A DNA stretch of 64,000 nucleotides, from positions 558,001 through 622,000 of the forward strand of contig NC_051108.1 of NCBI RefSeq assembly GCF_901709675.1, given 5' to 3'. Source of the DNA: Syngnathus acus. Taxonomy: Eukaryota > Chordata > Actinopteri > Syngnathiformes > Syngnathidae. The notes beneath the pieces were generated by a model, which saw only the letters and a program-made list of their open reading frames with translations, was not told the DNA's origin and ran no database searches. The position numbers and the translations under genes were made by a program. This document shows positions 17,301 through 28,845 of this stretch, one piece after another (within the stretch, counting starts at the first letter, position 1; every line of letters begins with the position of its first letter).

Positions 17301-20300
17301 AAGCGATCGTCAAACCTTGCAAATGTTCAATACACGAATGGTTAAACTGAATACATGAAGTATGCATTAGCGTTTTGTGATTTCACTAAGATGCAAGAAG
17401 AATTCAGAACACAAAAACAGAATCTATAAAGTCAAAAGTCAGGCAAGCGGGCGAGACTATAAAATTAGGAGGGGACCATTACAAAACCTTCTTGTGAGCT
17501 TCGGAAAGAGCACACGGGAGGGACATCAACAAAGGGGAACACTTGCGCATCAAAGTGCTTCTTTGATGCGACTACTAATGGAAGCAAAACATGAATCGAT
17601 GTCGGACGATGGGGTCGCTACGGTGGTGGTAAAAATACGGAAGGAACTCAAGCCAGGCTTCGCGAGGCGCCACACCCACGGCGCACTCACGGGACGTGCC
17701 GTCAGAGCCGGCGGGGGCTCCCGGACCCGGGTGAGACTCCGGAAGCAGCGGGTCCACGACGATGTCTAAATCAGACACCTTCCAGGGGCCGCCGGGGGGC
17801 TTTTGCACGCCGCCGTCTGCCAGCGTCAGCCCCGGCGCCCCGCGAACCCGGCGAGACAGAAACATCACGCACCACCACATTGACACAGGAGGGGAGAAGA
17901 GAGGAGGAGAGGGAGGGAGGGAGGGAGGAAGGGAGGAAGGAAGGAAGGAAGGAAGGAAGGAAGGAAGGAAGGAAGGAAGGAAGGAAGGAAGGAAGGAAGG
18001 AAGGAAGGAAGGAAGGAAGGAAGGAAGGAAGGAAGGAAGGAAGGGGAAAGTCGCAGCACACACGACAACAACAACAGCACACACAGGACAGGAAGAGAGC
18101 CCAGTTAGAGAGGACGAAGGAAACCACAGGATTCAAGAGCAGGTGGGAAACATCAACCAAGTAGGAGAGAAACGGTCGCTCACGCAAAGTCCCGGTCCGA
18201 TACCCTGGCAACGCATTTAGCTTGGAGTTGTGGGACGAACCTGATTTGGCGCGGCCTTGGTTGGCTTGGTTGTTGACGGCCAGAGTTTGCGGCTTGAGCG
18301 GCTCGGGCGGCAAGGCGTAACCAGAGTCCTGTCGGCTCGGCACCGGAACCTGGATGTAGGGACCCACGGCGGCCACGCGGCCCAGCGTGCCGGCGGCCGG
18401 CTGCGGGGAGGGCGGCCCGTTGGCCCTGTTCAGCTGTGGAAGGGAGGAGATACACTGAATATAAATCACAAGAATAGGCGGGGGGGCTGGATCTGTTTTC
18501 AAATAACATTTGGGGTGTTCTGGTGAACATTTGTAGGACACTTTAAGTTGAGTTGAGCGCTTCTAGCCTTACAGGGAGGTTCTCTTTTTGACGTGCCTCA
18601 GCTTTTTTCTTGTAGAGGCGCTCCCGCAGCTCACTGATGCGCTTGTCCATGAGCGTCACCTCCATGTTGCGCTTGTTCAGGAGGTCCTTCTGCTGCTGCA
18701 GCTTGCTGTTCTGCTCCTGGTTGAGTTTGTTGCGGATCTGACAAGGTGCGCACGTCAACGTTAATGACGGCCTTTCGCCGTAAGCGTGACGCTGGCCGGC
18801 CGCAAGGCGCTACCTGGAGCTCCTGGTAGAGCTTCCTGAGCTCCAAGGCGGCGGTGCCGGTCACCTGGCCGCCCAGCGCGGTCTGGATGCCGTTGAGCTT
18901 GCCCCGACGCAGGTCTTCCAGCTGCAGGCTGAGCTGGTCCACTCGCAACACGGCCGCCTGCAGCTCGGCCTGCTTCTCCTGGAACAGACCGCTCACCTGC
19001 TCGATCTCCGCCGCTGGATGGGGAACGGACAAGACGATTGGTTCAAATGAGCACATTTACAAACATGAAGTGTGGTCTGAAGTCAACGTGCAATGGCGCT
19101 CACTAGCCCCATCTGTAAGACACGCTTATGTACTGTAGGTCCCTTAGGGCTTCAAGCTGGCGTTGAATACGAATAAGAATCGACGTACACAGGTTGCCGT
19201 TGATGACCTTGCTGTAGTCCACCTGGCCCCGCATGGCCCGGATCTTCTTGAGCTTGGCCTCCTGGCTCTCCACGCGCTCCTTCAGCCGCTGCAGCTTCTC
19301 GCTCTCGGTGGCCGTCTGCTGCTGACGCCGCTCCTGCTGCTTGAGGTAGCGCAGACGCTGCTCCTTCAGTTTGGGGGGGCATCAAAAGTCGACTTTAATA
19401 CATTTGAAATGTGTACAAAAGGTGACACTGCCCAAAAGTAGTGAGGTAGTAAAACATTGACGACCTTGGCGACCAGCATCTGCTGCTGAGCCTCAATCTG
19501 CTGCTGCTGCCTCGTGGCCATCTCCTGCAGCTCGGACAGCGTCAGCTCCACACGCTGGTTACCAACCTGCATGTACACGCACATGTTGGACTCGAGTAAC
19601 TGGGACAATACAAAAAAAAAGAGAACTGGGGCGTTAACAATGGAAGAAGCCCTTTTCTAGACACGTCAACTGAATGTCTCGCTGCCATTTGTGAGGGCAT
19701 CTCAACTCACAGGCATCTCACGCTGCCACGCTCCAAAAGGCACCGAAGCGACAGCGCATCCGTGTCGATTCCCCCGAGGGAGAAGCCGACGCGGCGCCTC
19801 GGACGGGAGAACCGCCTGACCGCAAGCCACGAGGGATGTAATCCCGGCTCTGGCACTTATCCGCAGTGAGTGCGAACTATTGAAAGATTGGGCTGTGGGA
19901 ATCAAATCCAAAACTCCTCGGCATGCTGGCCGGGGCCACTCGGGCGGGCTCTTTACGAGGCTTTCCGAGGGCCGCGCGCGCGCTTCGCTTGCTGCAGACG
20001 GCGTCCCAGAAGCTGGGTCCGAATGCAATGATCCTCTTAGGGGGCTGTTACATCATCTTGCGGGCTGGCGGCTATAATCCCTTCAATTGCATATTTGCAG
20101 CGGAACCTGGACGCAATTTATCTTCGCCACTTAGCAGGTCACGGAGTCGGTCGGGGTGGAAATAAAAGGTAGTGGCTGCAGCCTCCACGGTGGCGCTCTT
20201 TGTCCCGCAGCACCAATTAGCTTCAATTCCTTGCGCACATCACTTGTCTATTGTGAAATCTGGGACAGATGGGCCGAGCCAGGGAGCGAGAGAGGACGCC

Positions 20301-21938
20301 GTGCCAGAGGCTGCTTTTAGCAGGCACATCTACAGGCAGGCACACACGCGCCCGCCCCCCTTAACATGGACACAAAGCTTACACCTGAGCGAGCCGCTAC
20401 TAACTAGGTTGGGGCTGCTATGAGAAATTGGTCCAAATATTAAACATGCCCATTCTGTCAGAACTATGAAGTGTTTTTCATCTTGATGGCAGAAGGTCAG
20501 ACCATTCATTTGCATATCCACTTTTGTGGACTTTTTTTGCTCGGTGCTGTGATTTTATATTTTTTCCCAAATGTAAAACATGTGCCTTGGCGCCAAGTGG
20601 AAGTGTCGTCGTTTAACCTCGTTGGCGGGATCTCACCCCCTTCTCGTTGTGCTTCTCTCCGGCGTTGCCGCTCCTCATTGGATCCTGAGACTGCTGACTC
20701 CCTGCGCGGGCACAGTCGGCAAACGCGCGCAAGCAGGGTGAGACTGGCTCAGCCACACGCAAACACGCACTGTCACTTTGAAGCCCCGCGGCAGAGATTG
20801 CACATGACACGAGGGACACAGGAACGGGGACAAGCAATGCAGACTAACTCAAGACTGTCTATTTTTTTTTGTTGCTAAAAATGGGAAAATTGCTTGACGC
20901 AAACACATGGATACATGATTCAGAACGACACGGGCAAACGGTGAATTACAACAGCGAGCAGATGTCAGGAACAAGGAGGGGCCAAACTTACCCTGATCAC
21001 TGCTCTCAGTGGGGGAATCTTCATGGCGCAGGAAGAACTTGACCTCCTGCTTGCGAGGTCCCCATTTCTGGAGATGTTCGTACATCATGTGCTCAAATGG
21101 GATGGCCCGCTCTGCAGACACAGACACGGGGGGCTTTCATCTGGATAGCCAACAAATGCCCAAATGGCTTTCCACAAAATTAGCAGGCATGAGGTTATGA
21201 CTTGCTGAGGTCAGTACAGAATAAAGCGCAGCATTTAAAAAACATCTCATCATTAATATTGCCAACCACGTTATTTATATACGTATATTTTTGAGAGAGA
21301 AAGAGGGTGTCGGATTTGTTTTGTGAGGAGACGTGCTTTGTTAGGCACCAGCTAAACCCCGACTTTGGCTGGGAGGGTGCTTTCAACAGACGAGTGGCCC
21401 CTCGGCAGCACAAAAAAAGAAAATTTGCTGATAACGCCCGGTGCGCCAGCGCAGCGACAGAAGCTAATTGTTAGAGAGCAATGCGTTGTGACAGCCCTGT
21501 GTAGCGTGACATCACGTAATCCCTTTCAGATGTTGGCGTTTAAAGGGATCATCCCAACTTTCCTTCCATTTTTAATTCCTGGGCAAATCGCGGCAGATTG
21601 TTCATCACTGTGGCAGGCATGTCGAGATTAGCCGGGAAAGCTAAAGGGCGGGTGAGAGAGTCGAGTATCCGCATGGGTGAGCACGAGACGCCAAAAGACT
21701 TGGACTGCGTTCAGAATCACTCCCGATCCACTCTTGAGTGGGTTCACCGCCACCACAAAAAAAAGTGGTCCCAAAGAGCGCTGGTCTTACCGTTGCCTCG
21801 CCAGACCTCGGCCAGGTGGCAGCCACTTTCGCCGGGCTCTTTGCAGAACTCCACGACATCGCGGCACGTGGTCTCGGGGGTGATCGGCACCTCTGTCGCA
21901 GCCTGCTCCCCGTCGCTGAGGTACACCGTTAAGATCAT
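14376..21938 (-). CDS. ppp1r13b: ASPP1, apoptosis-stimulating of p53 protein 1 / PP1 regulatory subunit 13B
   Basis: Regulator that binds p53 family proteins and protein phosphatase 1 through C-terminal ankyrin repeats and an SH3 domain. Seventeen exons join to 1107 codons plus stop: 21938-21791, 21111-20992, 20701-20637, 19566-19465, 19363-19189, 19013-18814, 18737-18573, 18433-18241, 17816-17691, 17193-17063, 16969-16522, 16418-15643, 15526-15395, 15334-15201, 15122-14956, 14847-14648, 14417-14376. Features: ubiquitin-like N-terminus ([25 protein letters not shown]), glutamine-rich coiled coil (about 115-325), proline-rich middle, the PP1 docking motif RVKF near residue 890, ankyrin repeats (about 900-1025), and an SH3 with ALWDYEAQN and TEWWWAQL ending [11 protein letters not shown]. 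The SH3, VGPYIQVP and DNNNN segments match ASPP1 better than ASPP2. Human ASPP1 is 1090 residues, close to this length. The start is the ATG that opens exon 21938, at the position of the human second exon; upstream exons may add a few residues. Confidence 0.93.
17911..18050. repeat. (GGAA)n microsatellite with GGGA flank
   Basis: Over 100 bp of near-perfect GGAA/GAAG tetranucleotide repeat, preceded by GGGA units. It lies in the ppp1r13b intron between exons 18433-18241 and 17816-17691. Its lysine-, glutamate- and proline/serine-like frames are repeat artefacts. GGAA arrays can bind ETS factors. Confidence 0.95.
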
Positions 21939-22511
21939 CTGAGGACACAAGTTTCACAGCTTTACTGGCATTGCACAAGTACAGTGAGTGGCCTTCTCGT
22001 GTATTCTTATCCTTATTTTTGTTCCACGCTCGCTCGCTCGCTCGCACACACACGGCGGCAAGACTTGTTGCGGCATGCATTAGACGGACACAGTTTGAAT
22101 TGCGACGTAAATGCATTGCAACGCATGTCCCTGCAAGCTTCTGCTCCGGGAGAATTTGAGAGCCCGCGGCGTCCCTTTCAAAAAACATTCAAATTGCAAT
22201 AACTTCCATCTTGGACGATGAGCATTGCAAGAATGACACAAAATACATTCAATAGCTTTGGCTTTTTTGCCTTTCCATCAGTGTAAGCCTTCTCTGCATG
22301 ATTCAAGCACTTTTCCAATATGACTGTAAATCCAAAATTCAAGTGCCATCCAAGTCCATCAAAAGGGAAAACATTTGGAAGTCATCATATTTTGCTATGC
22401 CTCAAAGTGTGCAAAAGCAATATTAGCGCCAATCCACAATCACTCAGCGAGGCCTCAAATGGGTCGGTCCGAGCAAGCGCGGGCGGGCGAGATACCGACC
22501 GCCCTCACTAA

Positions 22512-22755
22512 GTTGCGTCTGCCGGCGCTTCTGGCTCTCGGGAGCGCCCTCCTTTTTCGTTTGATCTCCCTCTTTGGCGGCCGCTGGAGCTCCTTGGCCC
22601 AGACGGGCTTGTCCTTGGACAGACCGGCCAGGCTACGCAACACCGTGGCCACGAACCTCTTCATGGTGGACGGCGGCAGGGCGCCAGACCGCGCTAAGCC
22701 GTAGCCCTCGTCAGGAAAGAAGTGGCGGCGATGCGCTTGTGCCGCAGAGGAGACT
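22512..22755 (-). other. Candidate alternative upstream coding exon of ppp1r13b
   Basis: On the minus strand a segment with a pyrimidine-rich acceptor (TTTTTCTCCCAAG) carries an ATG at 22664 in a good Kozak context (TCCACCATGAAG). An open frame begins MKRFVATVLRSLAGLSKDK and ends at a GTGAGG donor in phase 0, so it would join in frame to the exon starting at 21938. I do not recognise the peptide; the short human N-terminus (MMP before MILTV) has no equivalent. It may be an alternative first coding exon or a chance open frame in GC-rich DNA. Confidence 0.3.
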
Positions 22756-22828
22756 TGGGAGAAAAAGCATTGGCTTTGTGAGAGGGGTTGGGGGGGTGGC
22801 AGTGGCTTAGAAAGCAGCAAACACACTG

Positions 22829-22858
22829 AGGGAGGGAGGGAGGGAGGGAGGGAGGGAG
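22829..22858. repeat. (GGGA)n microsatellite
   Basis: About seven GGGA units followed by GA repeats, upstream of ppp1r13b coding exons. Confidence 0.85.
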
Positions 22859-24186
22859 CGAGAGAGAGAGAGTGAGAGAGAGGAGCCTCTAGCCAAGTGC
22901 TTGGCAAGGAGGGCATTTCTTCACCCTGGTTTTACGTCGTCCATATTTTCTTCTCCTATGCAGCTCGCAAACAGAAGGACTTCTGGGACCAATTAGCCAG
23001 CGTCTTGGAAATAGCAGGGGTCGCTTTGATTGAGACATGACTAATGCGCATTAGAGGCTACCAGAGAGGAAGTCAAATCAATAATGCAAAAAAAAAAAAA
23101 AAAAAAAAAAGAGGCCAAGCAGTTGGGAATCAAGCAGGCTTGAACATTAAATATGTCAAACATCAGATAGCATATCAGAACCAAAAAAACGCCAGCATGA
23201 CAAATGGGACATTCCAGTGTGAACTCCGGCGGTAAATCGCGCTAAGCGCAGCTCGGCTGGGTGAGATTAACACCGGTTGACAATTTAGTGGGCTCCCGAG
23301 TGGCCTTTCACAAGAGAGGCCTGCAGTGGCTGTGCCGGCCGGCCGGCCGGCCACACAATGCGTCCTATTGGCTGCCCCCCATTACCAGCGCAGGCGCTAG
23401 CTGCTCCACCGACTCTTTGACTTGACTTGACAGCCAGACGGTGCAAACATCCAGCGGGGGACACGCACGCACAGTCGACTTCCCTCGGCTAATTCCAAGT
23501 TCAGTTACGAGTTGCAGGTCGGCCTCCCTTTCTCACAATGCGTCCCGCTATTGTCAACCGCAACATTAACAATAGGTCGTCTTGACAAAGCGCTGCTCCC
23601 ATTCTCGTATTATGTTCTTTGGTACGACGATATGGCGGAGTAGATTCTCAGTCATTCACAAAGTCTAGTCGAATCAACGCAACTGGACTCTTGATTGTTA
23701 CAGACAATCCATCTTTCTGTCAAAGGACAGTTCTGAATTGAGCAAAAACAACATCACAGTATGTAAACACTAACTTAGTATTTGATTTTCGACAACCGTG
23801 CCACGTCATTTTATCAGCACTGGAAGACAGAATTTCGAAAAGGCTTATGACAAGTGGTGTCACACCTACCGGCATCATATTGTCAGGTCCAAATTGGCAT
23901 CAGTGGCAAACCCGCGTTGAGATAAACCTGTGCTCACACAGTACCCAGCGGCCCTTCGCTCCCTCTCTGAAACACATACACACACACACACACAAAGAGA
24001 ACATTACTTTAACGTGACAGTGGCGAGATGCACAATTATAGCAGCAAACAGTGATGTCAACAAACGGCTTTAAATGGCCCAGGCGTGGCTCCCGGACAGC
24101 TGCTGCCGCTGCTCTGATCTCAGCCATAAAATGTCTGTAAAAAACATGAGCTCCTGTGGCAATGTTAGCAAACCAAATGTACTCAC

Positions 24187-24560
24187 CACTGTCAAAGGCG
24201 AATCATTGTCTCGTCGAGGCAACAAATAAGAGAGAGCCGGTTGTTTAGGAAAGCCAGGCAAAGCGTCATCCATCCATCCAGCCTGCTAGCTAACTAGCTT
24301 AACCAGCTAGCGCCGTGTCGCCAAGATGCTAACCGCGCGAGCTGCCTCCAGTTGCGGCGACACGAGCGAGATATCGCCGCCGCACTCACTGTTGGTTGTC
24401 ACCGTTGATGGAGTAGCCCCCCCAAATCGGGCGAAACTGTGGTCGAACGACTCGTTTTTAGTTAGCAAACAATCATTAGCTGCTTGCTTATTCGACGAGT
24501 GCTAATGGGAGAAAATCGACTGCGGTGTTGTTGACGGCGACCGGGCGGGCGGTGCTTACA
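24187..24560 (-). promoter_or_regulatory. ppp1r13b: Candidate ppp1r13b promoter/first exon
   Basis: CpG-rich block between the eif2b2 3' end and the ppp1r13b coding exons. On the minus strand it ends at a near-ideal donor (CAGTG then GTGAGTACA, edge 24187). It contains a short frame starting at 24273 (MDDALPGFPKQPALSYLL) that would also splice in frame to the 21938 exon. The frame is not recognised and could be untranslated sequence. The rest of 22.9-24.2 kb shows only A and CA tracts and a GGCC run. Confidence 0.35.
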
Positions 24561-24579
24561 CGGAGGGAGGGAGGGGCGG

Positions 24580-25106
24580 TGCTTAGTTACACTAGTGCAC
24601 ATTACTATTGGGGACGCTTGACAATCTTTTTAGTGGAATGAATGTGTTCTTTTTTGTGCGAGTAATTTTCTTTTAAAATGGCAAACGCTATTTGGCCTCT
24701 TTCAACCCCCAACTTGCCATCTAACATCTTATTCGTGATAAGTTAAGAGCATTAACTGCAGCAGCTCTCCCTGGTCGACCACCGCCTCAACTTCACAAAC
24801 CTACAAAAATACTTCCCGACGTTTTCATGCATGGTAATGGAGATCTATATTCATGCAAAAAAAAAAAGCCCAAATGAAAATGCTGCTGATCCAAATGACA
24901 ATTGTGGTGTGGATGTCCTCTGTTATCAAGTTTATTTGATTGTTTTTAGAGGACCAATAGCAATTCTCTGCAAATGAAACTATAGTTACTCTCGTCATTC
25001 TGAGATTGTTTTTAAAAATGTCTTTGATCCAAGAGTGGCAGCCCACACATTGAAATAAGCACAACACAAACAGAGCACTTGTGTCACGCCTCTTTAAGTG
25101 GACCGA
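24580..25106 (-). other. eif2b2: eif2b2 3' UTR and short spacer
   Basis: A minus-strand AATAAA at 24931-24936 lies about 170 bases after the eif2b2 stop and is the likely polyadenylation signal. Left of it there is only AT-rich spacer up to the ppp1r13b CpG-rich block. Confidence 0.6.
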
Positions 25107-27475
25107 TTACAATTCGTGATCCTCGGGATGGTAGAGCTCGCTCATGAGGCGGTAGATGTACGAGGGCGCGTGTCCGCCGAAGTTGGAGATGAAGAGCGTG
25201 ATGAGCTCCGGCGGGACGTAGTCGAACACGGGACAGTGCACGTTAACCTTGGACAGGATCTCACCTAAGGCAGAAATGGCTCAGCGTCAATGTTGGTCAG
25301 CCAATTAACCTCGACGTGCTCTTTGCACAGAAAAGCGTCAAGAGTGAGCCGTGAACCCAACCGGTTCTGGCGACAGTAAGTCAGATGATGTGAACTGTGA
25401 GTTAATTCACCTTCAGTGAATGGAAGCACTTCATGCGGAGAGACAAATTTGTGGAAGGTGTTCTCCTCATTTGGGAACTGCAAGAGGTCGGAGAGTCAGA
25501 ATGGTTTCGGAGCCGGACGCTGCGTATCCAAACGGCGCGCTCGGGTCACCTGAGGCGAGAGCTTGAACATGGGCGTGCAAACGATGAGCGGCGTGGAGTG
25601 GTGCTTGGCCGCCAGGGCCAGCGTGTGCGTCCCGTTGACAGCCCTCAGGCCTCCGTTTGCAAGGACCGTCTGCGTCCCGATGATCACCTGACGAGCCCAG
25701 CAAGCAAACGCGCTGTCCTCTTTTTCGTGACGTCACCGAATCGTCCGCCGTGATTTGCTTACCTTATTGACGCGAGAGATGACCGCAAATATGGCGGCAT
25801 CTGCGATCACTGTCGTTTCAATACCAGCTTCTGACAGACTGGTGGCCATTTTGTGTCCCTGATGGAAATGCAAAGTATAAACCAATAGGCAAAATACTGT
25901 ACACATACAGTGTACAATTTTAAACATGACACACAGACTCATTTCTGGACTTTATGTTTTTGTTTTTTTATGAGCCGCAGTGTGGCATACCTGGCAGAAG
26001 GGCGCACACTCGGCGACAATGACGTGGAACTTGCGTTTGCGTGCGGCGTCCTTCAGGAAGGCCTCGACGGTGCGAGAGCGGCCGATGGTCATGATGACCT
26101 CGTTGGAGTGGATGTGCTCCAGCGCCTGCATGGAGATGTTGTCTGTCGTCCCGTCTGCAAGAAGCAAGTTGGCAACTTTACAGTTTGAGCGTCATTTTAG
26201 GCTGAACCTACAGCTCAACTTCATGTGACTTTCTTTTAACTTTTGAACACACATCCAACTGTACAGCGGAAGTCTGTTAGCAACTGACCCAGCTCCGTCA
26301 ACAGCTCGTTGATGGCCTCGATGACGTTGGCTTTGAGGGGAGCAAAATGCTGCCGGAAGTTCTCCTCGCTGAGCGCTCCCGTTGTCAGCAGCTTGTGTAG
26401 AGATTCCTGCTGGTCGAGCTCCTCGCTGCTGCCCCGAGACCTGCAGATATACGTGCAAAATGTGAACAACCGATGAAGGAATTTTACATATGTCATAAGC
26501 AGATAACAAAAAACTTGTTTGCTTGACTCTTAATGGGTGGCCACTGGACAGGCACTCCAGAGGCCACCAGACTTTCCAACAGCTTCGTATGCTCACTGGC
26601 TCGGTTTTGCCCCTCATATTCAATGGGTTATTGGTCTGTTTTTATTCATCGCTCATTTTATTTTATTTATTATTTATTATTTATGGTTTGTGCCTTCTTG
26701 TTTTTGTTTTGTGTCGCCTACTTGTATGTCTCGTCACCGTGGGATGGAGGAAACGGAATTTCGGTTTCTTTGTGTGTCTTGACGTATGAAGGGATTGACA
26801 ATAAAGCTGACTTTGACTTTAACTGTACACAAGTCATTAAAAAGTACATTTTCCATATGCGAATGAATCACCTTGCATATTCCTCTCTTATAATCTTGAG
26901 AACACGTCTGATCATGTTCCCTACAGTGGTCTCTGACGGTTGGGCAGCGACCATGCGCCTGCCCTCCTTCCGGATGAGTTCCATGAGGTCACCTGAGATG
27001 TCAAACCATTTTCATTTCAGTTATTTGTTCACATTCAAATTATCTTGCAGCCAACGCGTGCTCGAGAAATTAAAATGTAATGTTTGTCATTGCGTGAATG
27101 TCTTACAAGGCAGTTTAAGACCACCGGTCATAAAAGAAAAACGACGCGGGGACATTTGACTTCATTAATAAAAGATGTAATGCATCGATGACATTTCTGT
27201 GCTGTCTTAATGGTGAGGACAAAAAGCGCAGTAGTACGCCAGATGAGATGTAATGGATACAAATCTGTTTAAAATAAATAAATAAATGCTTCCTATGCAG
27301 CACCTGCGCTGCTCCAGCGAGCCTGCGACGTGATCCTACGGAGCAACGAGGTCGTTTCTCGGGCTGTCTCCGCCGAGCCCCGCAGAGGTCCGGTGCCGCT
27401 CCCGCCACGCTTCAAGTCGGACAAAAAGGCCTCGACTCGCTCGGTCAGGTCCGTTTCTTTATCCCCGCCCGGCAT
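25107..27475 (-). CDS. eif2b2: Translation initiation factor eIF2B subunit beta
   Basis: Regulatory subunit of the decameric eIF2B complex, the GDP/GTP exchange factor for eIF2 in the cytosol that responds to eIF2-alpha phosphorylation. Eight exons close in frame to 355 residues plus stop (human 351): 27475-27304, 26992-26872, 26440-26289, 26154-25991, 25858-25763, 25687-25550, 25477-25411, 25264-25107. The N-terminal helical part begins [17 protein letters not shown]. The C-terminal Rossmann-like fold common to eIF2B alpha/beta/delta is seen in [61 protein letters not shown] and [20 protein letters not shown]. All intron phases are consistent. The start is the first ATG of the open frame. 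A retroposon fragment lies antisense in intron 2. Confidence 0.96.
26545..26823 (+). mobile_element. Second copy of the retroposon 3' end, in eif2b2 intron 2
   Basis: Shares with the 10.3-10.5 kb copy the block TCACCGTGGGAT, TTCGGTTTCT and GACAATAAAGCTGACTTTGA, followed by TTTGAC-type repeats. It extends further 5' than the first copy (CTCATATTCAATGGGTTAT). It is inserted antisense to eif2b2 between exons 26992-26872 and 26440-26289. No coding capacity remains. Confidence 0.7.
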
Positions 27476-28845
27476 TGTGGCAAGATATACAACTTGTTGT
27501 CACAGGGAAAGAAAAATAAGTTATCTCGTGAGTTTGTCCGATGTTGGTACGGCGGCCATTTTAGGAAGGAAGTGATTCGTGGGTAGGGTACATCCGGGTC
27601 ATAGTGACAATGCGGTGTCGTCAGTGATTGGCTGAGATCTTGCCAGTGTTTGCATTGCATCATTTTGACGCAGTCAAATCCACCGGGACAGTTTTCTGCA
27701 ATTTCCAGTTAATAGAGTGTCTTTTATGCGTGTTTACTTAATTATCAGAACTACTGTTGTATGCATGATGTGGGATTTTTTTTAGGGCTCAAAAGTAGGA
27801 CGTCCGGGGAAAAGAGGGCGTCTGCTCACCCTAAGTTGGGATATGTAATATTTAATGGAGTACAAGACCACGCAATAAATAACAAATCCATCCTATATTT
27901 TATTCAGTAAAAGCCCAACACAACTTTACAAAATGCACCAGTCAACATAAAAATCGATTGCGCACAATGCACACGGTCGCTGCTAAAAAAAAAAAAAGAA
28001 ATCCCCATGATAGATACCTTGATAATTAACCTTTATCAGACCGGAAGCTAACTTCTCCTAAGTCCATGTAACCGCACCTCCGCAAGTATCCCTGAAATGA
28101 AAATAAACCTAAAGAAATCATTGGGATGGATCTGCAAGTACAAGAAATTGTGAAGTGTTACTTGTTGCTATCAAAAGTTCAGTTTAGCAAAATGCTTGAA
28201 GAGCAGGCTGTTGAACTAACATCTCCTCCAGGCTATTTTACAAATGCTGCCAGTTGGCCATTTTAGATGGTGAGTGAGTGATAGCATAAATGAGTTCCAA
28301 CATAACCTAATTTATATGGACCGAAGAGGGGAAAAAAACCCAACAACACGTTAACAGTGACCAAGCCATTCCCCAAAAAGATAAACATGTGCATGGGATG
28401 GAGGGGGCGGGCATTTACAGTATGGAAACAAATAAAACTCATGACGTACGCAAATGTAGCGAGGCAACAAACTAAAGCCAACAATCAAATAGCCTTCACT
28501 TGACTTCGAGGATCTCCTCAGCGGCATGCTCGCGGCATGTCCGCTCCAAAGAAAAACGAGCTCATTGTTGACGGGAAGCCAGAAGATTGGAAATGGTGCT
28601 CGGTCGCTCCCGACACGCGGCGCTTGTCATGTTACAAACCGCAAAACAAAGCAGGCCTGATAGCTTGTCATATTTTCATTTTAATTTTTGCGTCTTGTCG
28701 GATCATTGCGGTTGTCTGGCATCTTTGAAAAAGTCAAATTTGAGCCCACCCCCAGTGCCTAAAACTTCCCTTGCCGTCCAGGAATGATGGATGTTCGGAC
28801 GCGTCGGTCGAGCCGGATGACGAAGAACGCCGGCCGGCTCCTCTT
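27476..28845 (-). other. eif2b2 promoter and tmed10 3' UTR
   Basis: Next to the eif2b2 start are a YY1-like GCGGCCATTTTAGG and an ETS-like GGAAGGAAGTG (about 27549-27575), usual for a housekeeping promoter. Farther right, a minus-strand AATAAA at 27899-27904 is the likely tmed10 polyadenylation signal, giving a 3' UTR of about 950 bases. No other gene was seen. Confidence 0.5.

Noticed and set aside
17575-18220. Open frames made of repeated KEGR or PSFL units
   Set aside because: Direct translation of the GGAA microsatellite in a ppp1r13b intron.
24070-24127. Frame starting MAEIRAAAAAVREPRLGHL as a separate gene
   Set aside because: It would require an intron of only about 55 bases before it and resembles no known protein; kept only as part of the candidate ppp1r13b 5' region.
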